A stretch of 64,000 nt of DNA from Butyricicoccus sp. (GTDB taxonomy: Bacteria; Bacillota; Clostridia; Oscillospirales; Butyricicoccaceae), in NCBI GenBank assembly GCA_020025885.1, contig JAHHRJ010000005.1, forward strand, positions 5,721 to 69,720, in the 5' to 3' direction. How positions within the stretch are numbered: the stretch's first letter is position 1; each line of letters begins with the position of its first letter. Shown piece after piece: positions 59,498-64,000 of the stretch. The notes below the pieces were generated by a model. That model was not told where the DNA came from and ran no database searches. It worked only from the letters and a program-made list of their open reading frames with translations. The translations under genes and the position numbers were made by a program.

Positions 59498-61855
59498 CTA
59501 ACGCTTAACACTGAGCAGAGTTTCCAACATTTCGTCCAGTGTGGTCATAACGCGGCAGGCAGCAGCAAATGATTTTTGATACTGTACAAGGTTGATGCCT
59601 TCTTCGTTGAGGTCAACGGAAGATACATTGTCACGCGCAACCGCACGGTCATTTGCCGCAATCGCATAGTTATTGAGCAGTGTGCCTGTTGTAGACATAT
59701 CAGAACCAAGAACAGCATTCATATTGGTGAACATGCTCTCAAAGGAACCATTGAAGAACTCAACAGGGTCACCTTTTTGGTTAGTAGGCGTACCTTGGGC
59801 ATCCAGTATGTTACCATTTTCATCCAGTTTCTCACCATCTTTCGTCAGACGGAAACCATCTTTATCAACAACATAAAACTTTTGGTTGGTGTTAAGAGAC
59901 TGAATCATGCTATGGATATTACTGTTATCCTTTGTGCCATTTGTAACCGCACTAGGGTCAACAGATGGAGTGATTTGAACGGAACCATCCATCCAGCCCT
60001 TGGAAATGGAAATGTTGGATGCGGTGATCTTTGTATTATTTTGGTCATTGGACTCAAATAAATCTGCTTTTCCACGTACAGGATTACCGTTTTGATCAAA
60101 TTGTGGCTTGCCAGCTTGGTCGAGCTCCAACGGACGGTTCAATTCGTTCATGGTATTGGCAAAGGTCTGCGCCAATGTATCCAATGAGCGCTGGTAGTAT
60201 GCAATGCCACGAATCTGAGATGGCGGATTTCCAAACTCACCCTTGCCGTTGAGATACTCAAGGTCTGCCTTTAGGACACCATACCAATCCTTTTCTGTTA
60301 GTTTATCATTTTTGTGCGCAGCATTGTCTATATCCTGCTGCGTTGTTGCAGCAAAAGACTTACCATCTAACTGCATTTCAAAACCATTACCCGCCGGTGC
60401 ACTAGGTTGTACATCAAATTTCAGAGGGGGATCGGTTGGTTTAGTACCATTAATTAAGGTCTGTTGTGTCATTGGCGGAGTTGCAGTACCACCATCTATA
60501 GTGACAGTAAATGTACCATCTGGATTATCTGTTTTTTGTACATTTAACTTGTGCTTATCCAGAAGATTTTTTGATAGAGTTTCAAACTTGGAGTTGAATT
60601 GCTCCGTTAGTTTTGTTTTCTGTTTGTCCAGCGCATCTCTCTCAGAAGCAAACTTATTAAAAGTAGAAAGCTTCTTTTCTGCTTCCTTTAGCTCTTTGAA
60701 AGCTTGCTCCTTTAAAGTTGGATCAGTAGTGTTGTTATACTTCTCACGTGCTGTTTTAATAGCAGCTTGTAAGTCTTTTATCTTTTGTTCACGATCTTTC
60801 GTGAAATCAGTCTCCTGCCACGTTTCATTTTGAATTGCTGTTTGCCAGTCTGTAAGTTTTTGTGTTACATCAGCCAGTTGCTGGTTGATATTGTGCATGG
60901 AGCCTGTGAGTCCATTCAAATAGTTCATTTGCTCTTTGATTTGCGCAAGCAGAGGCGTATCACCCTCCGTATTGGTCAAACCTGCAAGATGAATCTGGTA
61001 CTCGTCTGAATCTGGCTCAGGCTTGCCATTTGTAGCATTTGCTGGAGAAATTTCAAGTTTGTTGGCATATTCGCCGTCTATCAGAACTGGACGGTTTGCG
61101 GGATCCTGACCAGGAGCATCCAGCTCAATTTTAACGCGGTCAACAACGATGCCCTCGCTAATTTTCTCGTCAGAGTAAGTAACCTTAATCTTCGTCATTT
61201 CGGACAGCCTGTCAATCAGCATATTGCGGTTGTCGATCAGCTCCAAAGCATTGTCGCCATGAATTTGACTCTTGCGAATTTCTTTATTGAGGTCACGAAT
61301 CTGAGTTAAAGTCTTATTTACTTCATCAACATTCTGGTCAAAACCTTGAAGCGCATTTTCCTTTTGGGTTTTTAAGTCTGCCGAGTATTTGTTCAACAGA
61401 GACACCAGCTTCTGACAAGCACTGCGAACGAGCGTATCATGCTCTGGTGAACCAACATTACTTGCAAGGTTATTGAGCTGCGTGCGGATCTCCTCAAACG
61501 CAGTATGAACACCGTCCTTGGATACTTCATCCAGAACGGCTTTCAGTTCTTCCAGATTGTTCATCTTTTGGTCGTAAAAACCAACGTTGGAAGCTTCATT
61601 GCGATAACGAATATCCAAAAATGGGTCACGAATTTGGGTTACGCTGGTCACAAGAGAACCCATGCCAATGCGGACGTCAGTAGAAACCGCAAAGCGATCG
61701 GCTACACCGCCGCGTAAACTGATTTGGTTGATACGCTGGCGGGTATAGCCGTCTGTATTGATGTTTGTAATATTATTTCCCGTAACTTGTAGACCCTGCT
61801 GGCTCGAACGTATGCCAAGCTTGGCAATCGAGAAACCGCCAAAGGTTGAGATCAT
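59498..61855 (-). CDS. flgK: Flagellar hook-filament junction protein FlgK
   Basis: First hook-associated protein. N-terminus: SSQQGLQVTGNNITNINTDG; C-terminus: VDLNEEGINLVQYQKSFAAA and RVMTTLDEMLETLL. At 785 aa it is long, because of a large internal Lys/Glu-rich coiled coil (about 325-450) and outer domains. Confidence 0.94.
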   Translation of the reverse strand: MISTFGGFSIAKLGIRSSQQGLQVTGNNITNINTDGYTRQRINQISLRGGVADRFAVSTDVRIGMGSLVTSVTQIRDPFLDIRYRNEASNVGFYDQKMNNLEELKAVLDEVSKDGVHTAFEEIRTQLNNLASNVGSPEHDTLVRSACQKLVSLLNKYSADLKTQKENALQGFDQNVDEVNKTLTQIRDLNKEIRKSQIHGDNALELIDNRNMLIDRLSEMTKIKVTYSDEKISEGIVVDRVKIELDAPGQDPANRPVLIDGEYANKLEISPANATNGKPEPDSDEYQIHLAGLTNTEGDTPLLAQIKEQMNYLNGLTGSMHNINQQLADVTQKLTDWQTAIQNETWQETDFTKDREQKIKDLQAAIKTAREKYNNTTDPTLKEQAFKELKEAEKKLSTFNKFASERDALDKQKTKLTEQFNSKFETLSKNLLDKHKLNVQKTDNPDGTFTVTIDGGTATPPMTQQTLINGTKPTDPPLKFDVQPSAPAGNGFEMQLDGKSFAATTQQDIDNAAHKNDKLTEKDWYGVLKADLEYLNGKGEFGNPPSQIRGIAYYQRSLDTLAQTFANTMNELNRPLELDQAGKPQFDQNGNPVRGKADLFESNDQNNTKITASNISISKGWMDGSVQITPSVDPSAVTNGTKDNSNIHSMIQSLNTNQKFYVVDKDGFRLTKDGEKLDENGNILDAQGTPTNQKGDPVEFFNGSFESMFTNMNAVLGSDMSTTGTLLNNYAIAANDRAVARDNVSSVDLNEEGINLVQYQKSFAAACRVMTTLDEMLETLLSVKR

Positions 61856-61884
61856 ATTGTTTCCTCCATATTATGTGTGATGGC

Positions 61885-62334
61885 TCAGGCCTTAATATCA
61901 GTAAAGTTGCCTTGTGGTCTTGGGGCTTGTGCCTGTGGAACTTTGCTTGCTTCTTCGAGTGCGCGATCGAGTTCCTGAAGGACTCCTTCCAAGACTGCGC
62001 GAGAGGCTGCCGCTGCACTGTTATATAGCTCATAAGCTGTTTGAAAACGAGTGATTGTAGGCGCGACTTGCGCATAATCTGCTGCTGAGAGGTGGCTGGG
62101 AAGTTCTTTCAGAGAGATTTTTTCCAGCCCTAATGCTTGCAGGAGTGTGTCTTTTCGGCGCTGCATGCCACGAATGTGCAGCGATAGTGCTTGTTCCTGC
62201 TGCATGCAGTGTTCAAGCGCTTGCAAATCGTCCTGATGTGCAGCTTGAATTTTTTCTTGCTGCAAGCTGCTCAGCTGATCAAACAGCTTTGTAAAGTCAT
62301 CAAACAACTTACCAAGTTCTTCAATATGCGTCAT
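61885..62334 (-). CDS. flgN: FlgN-family chaperone
   Basis: Export chaperone for FlgK and FlgL. A 149-aa helical protein with LGKLFDDFTKLFDQLSSLQQ and the coiled-coil stretch typical of FlgN, ending in a Pro/Gln-rich tail. Placement between flgM and flgK is standard. Confidence 0.85.
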   Translation of the reverse strand: MTHIEELGKLFDDFTKLFDQLSSLQQEKIQAAHQDDLQALEHCMQQEQALSLHIRGMQRRKDTLLQALGLEKISLKELPSHLSAADYAQVAPTITRFQTAYELYNSAAAASRAVLEGVLQELDRALEEASKVPQAQAPRPQGNFTDIKA

Positions 62335-62349
62335 ATTTTGGTCACCTCG

Positions 62350-62640
62350 TTAGAGCAAAATGCGGCGTACGATTTCGTCTATATCAATTTGATACTTTCC
62401 GGCAGCGACCCGATCATGGAGCGACTGAATATCACCAGTGGTCGTAGCAGTACGCACTTCCTGCGTAACACGACCAATCATTTCAAGCGTGAAGGACTGC
62501 TCTGGGGATAAGTTTGTATGCTGCAACATTACTTTATCAAAGTTTTTAATATCTTCATGTTGTGGCTCGTGCTCGATGCGTTCTCCAGAACGGATCATAC
62601 GTGGAGATATAGGCGATACATAGTTGTTGAGGATCTGCAT
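62350..62640 (-). CDS. flgM: Anti-sigma-28 factor FlgM
   Basis: FlgM inhibits FliA until it is exported after hook completion. Features: polar, flexible N-terminal half, and the sigma-binding C-terminus with RVAAGKYQIDIDEIVRRIL. Length 96 aa. GAGAGGAG lies upstream. A sigma-28-like promoter at 62686-62712 would put FlgM under FliA control. Confidence 0.92.
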   Translation of the reverse strand: MQILNNYVSPISPRMIRSGERIEHEPQHEDIKNFDKVMLQHTNLSPEQSFTLEMIGRVTQEVRTATTTGDIQSLHDRVAAGKYQIDIDEIVRRILL

Positions 62641-62685
62641 GGGATCACTCCTCTCAAAGATAGTAGATCGCTGAATACACTATAA

Positions 62686-62712
62686 ATATCGTACACTTAT
62701 AGAGAAATATAA
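62686..62712 (-). promoter_or_regulatory. Sigma-28-like promoter for the flgM operon
   Basis: TTAT, 15-base spacer, TACGATAT on the minus strand, about 46 bases before the flgM start. It has the same spacing as the flagellin promoters but a weaker match. Confidence 0.45.
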
Positions 62713-62811
62713 GAGGCTATCTGAAATTTTTCTTAGGAGATAATGTAGGATTTTATGAGAGCTGAGCCTAAGAAAAATGCGTTATCTGAATGAAAAGCAA
62801 CAAATAGCCTA
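62713..62811. repeat. Small inverted-repeat element upstream of flgM
   Basis: AGGCTATCTG (62714-62723) and CAAATAGCCT (62801-62810) form 10-base terminal repeats; inside, TTTTTCTTAGG pairs with CCTAAGAAAAA. The GGCTATCTGAA end is shared with family A at 32420 and 63950, so it may be a related element. It abuts the -35 of the flgM promoter and lies 40 bases past the cheB stop. Confidence 0.55.
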
Positions 62812-62850
62812 GTTTATGTCTGGATGGACTTGGTGCGAAGAAAGCATACT

Positions 62851-63903
62851 TTATAGGGTGCCGAGATGACGCAGAAGGGCGTCAGAAATGCGCTCCAAAG
62901 GCTCTTGACGGCAAACAGCACCAAGTTTATAGGCTTCCATCGGCATACCATAAACGACAGAGGTTGCTTCGTCTTGACCAATGGTGAATGCACCGCGCTT
63001 GCGCATTTCCAGCATGCCATTTGCACCATCACGCCCCATACCCGTCAGGATGATGCCGACCTGCTTGCACTTTACAGACTGTGCCATGGAGTGGAACAGG
63101 ACATCAACAGAGGGGCGGTGACCGCTGACTTTGGGTTCGTTTTGACAGGATACCGTATAGCCAGCTCCTGTATGCACGACTTTCATCTGCATATCACCTG
63201 GAGCGATCAGAACCAGACCGCGCTCAATTCGATCTCCGTTTTTTGCTTCGCGCACTTTCATTTTACAGATACGATTGAGACGCTCTGCGTACATTTCAGT
63301 AAATCCGACAGGCATATGCTGCACGATGACCATGCCTGGTGTGTTTGCAGGCAGATGGCGCAGCACTTCCAAAGTTGCTTCCGTTCCGCCAGTCGATGCA
63401 CCAAGTGCGATGATTACATCATCCAGCGATCTGCTGGTCAGTGGAGGTAGAATGGAAGCAGGATGTGCACGGCGCGTCATTTGAATCGTTTGTGCTGTGC
63501 GTACATGTGCACGGGATGCTGCACGTACTTTCAGCGCGAGCTCACGCTGGAATAGATCGACGCTGCTTGGTTGTGACACGTCAGGCTTGCGCACGAAATC
63601 AACTGCACCAGCAGACAAGGCATCAAATACGCGGAGATTTAGAGAGGAGCAGAGAACGACTGGGATCGGATGCTGTGGGATGTATTCTTTTAAAAAATCT
63701 AAACCGCTTTGTCCCGGCATCTCAACATCCAAGGTCAAGACATCGGGCTTTAATTGTTCGATCTTGCGGCGTGCGTCTGAGGTATTGATTGCATAGCCAA
63801 CAACCTCCAATCGTGCATCGCGCGCCAAACCATCCGTCAATACCCGGCGGGCGAGGATGGAATCATCAACAACCAACACACGAATTTTATTCTCAGTTTG
63901 CAT
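62851..63903 (-). CDS. cheB: Chemotaxis protein-glutamate methylesterase CheB
   Basis: CheB demethylates receptors. N-terminal REC domain with VLVVDDSILARR and phospho-acceptor Asp59 in LTLDVEMPGQSG. C-terminal esterase with catalytic Ser in GASTGGTEA, His in VIVQHMPVGFTEMYA and Asp in GMGRDGANG. ATG 63903 gives 350 aa and has AAAGGA upstream; a TTG 3 codons earlier is too close to that site. cheR, cheA and cheW are not in the window. Confidence 0.95.
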   Translation of the reverse strand: MQTENKIRVLVVDDSILARRVLTDGLARDARLEVVGYAINTSDARRKIEQLKPDVLTLDVEMPGQSGLDFLKEYIPQHPIPVVLCSSLNLRVFDALSAGAVDFVRKPDVSQPSSVDLFQRELALKVRAASRAHVRTAQTIQMTRRAHPASILPPLTSRSLDDVIIALGASTGGTEATLEVLRHLPANTPGMVIVQHMPVGFTEMYAERLNRICKMKVREAKNGDRIERGLVLIAPGDMQMKVVHTGAGYTVSCQNEPKVSGHRPSVDVLFHSMAQSVKCKQVGIILTGMGRDGANGMLEMRKRGAFTIGQDEATSVVYGMPMEAYKLGAVCRQEPLERISDALLRHLGTL

Positions 63904-63949
63904 AATATACAAATCCTTTCATAAAACAGATCCGCTTGGTGGATCTATA

Positions 63950-64000
63950 GGGGCTATCTGAAAAGTCGAAATTCTGGTCTTTTTCTACAATGAGCGGCAT
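63950..64000. repeat. Second copy of the family A repeat, cut by the window edge
   Basis: These 51 bases match the complement of 32530-32580 with one mismatch and start with the same GGGGCTATCTGAA end. The element continues past the window. Just inside, AGATCC and GGATCT (63928-63946) form a small hairpin before cheB. Confidence 0.85.

Overview
The window comes from a motile, Gram-positive-type member of the Bacillota, most likely class Clostridia. Reasons: the flagellar gene order follows the Bacillus/Clostridium fla-che pattern; there is a FliW-CsrA switch next to flgM-flgN-flgK-flgL; CheC, CheD, CheV and FliY occur; TTG and GTG starts are common; and an S-layer homology protein and a formate-tetrahydrofolate ligase are present. 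The genus cannot be fixed from the sequence alone. No rRNA, tRNA, CRISPR array, transposase or phage gene was seen.

Layout. (1) 1-3314: ribosome/RNA maturation and flavin genes rbfA, nrnA, truB, ribF, closed by a terminator. (2) 3620-4750 (-): rodA, divergent from fhs (4968-6638). (3) 6814-10799: an FtsA/PilM-like ATPase with an unusual C-terminal extension, then an S-layer homology protein. (4) 11390-32420: one long co-directional flagellar/chemotaxis operon, flgB flgC fliE fliF fliG fliH fliI fliJ fliK flgD, a TIGR02530-type gene, flgE, swrD/flbD, motA motB fliM fliY cheY fliO fliP fliQ fliR flhB flhA and fliA (sigma-28). fliL, flhF and flhG are missing from their usual places. (5) 32620-37541: two rod/hook genes, cheC, cheD, cheV and an EAL-like/HDOD protein. 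(6) 37587-39230 (-): a ParA ATPase and a ComFB-domain protein. (7) 39374-42559: fliD, fliS and a FliT-like chaperone. (8) 42582-46492: a C39-like peptidase, an FtsE-like ATPase without FtsX, and a chemoreceptor. (9) 46654-56517 (-): a surface-modification island ending at flagellin: PHP phosphatase, BCCT transporter, LicC-like cytidylyltransferase, an HTH-LicC-LicA fusion, APS kinase, a sulfotransferase-like protein and flagellin. (10) 57079-63903 (-): csrA, fliW, a DUF6470/YviE-like gene, flgL, flgK, flgN, flgM and cheB.

How the genes work together. The long operon builds the basal body, export gate, motor and hook. FliA then switches on late genes: two sigma-28 type promoters lie upstream of flagellin and a weaker one before flgM, with FlgM as the anti-sigma factor. 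Flagellin translation is probably damped by CsrA, because the flagellin leader carries two hairpins with GGA in the loop, one over the ribosome binding site; FliW would relieve this. The most unusual parts are the flagellin / sulfotransferase-like / APS kinase run, which suggests sulfation of flagellin or another surface target; the adjacent choline-activation module; a ParA plus ComFB pair (ComFB domains have been reported to bind c-di-GMP) inside the flagellar locus; and a FliY in which two CheY-binding-like motifs sit in the linker instead of at the N-terminus. Several short intergenic elements with terminal inverted repeats (at least two families) punctuate the locus.
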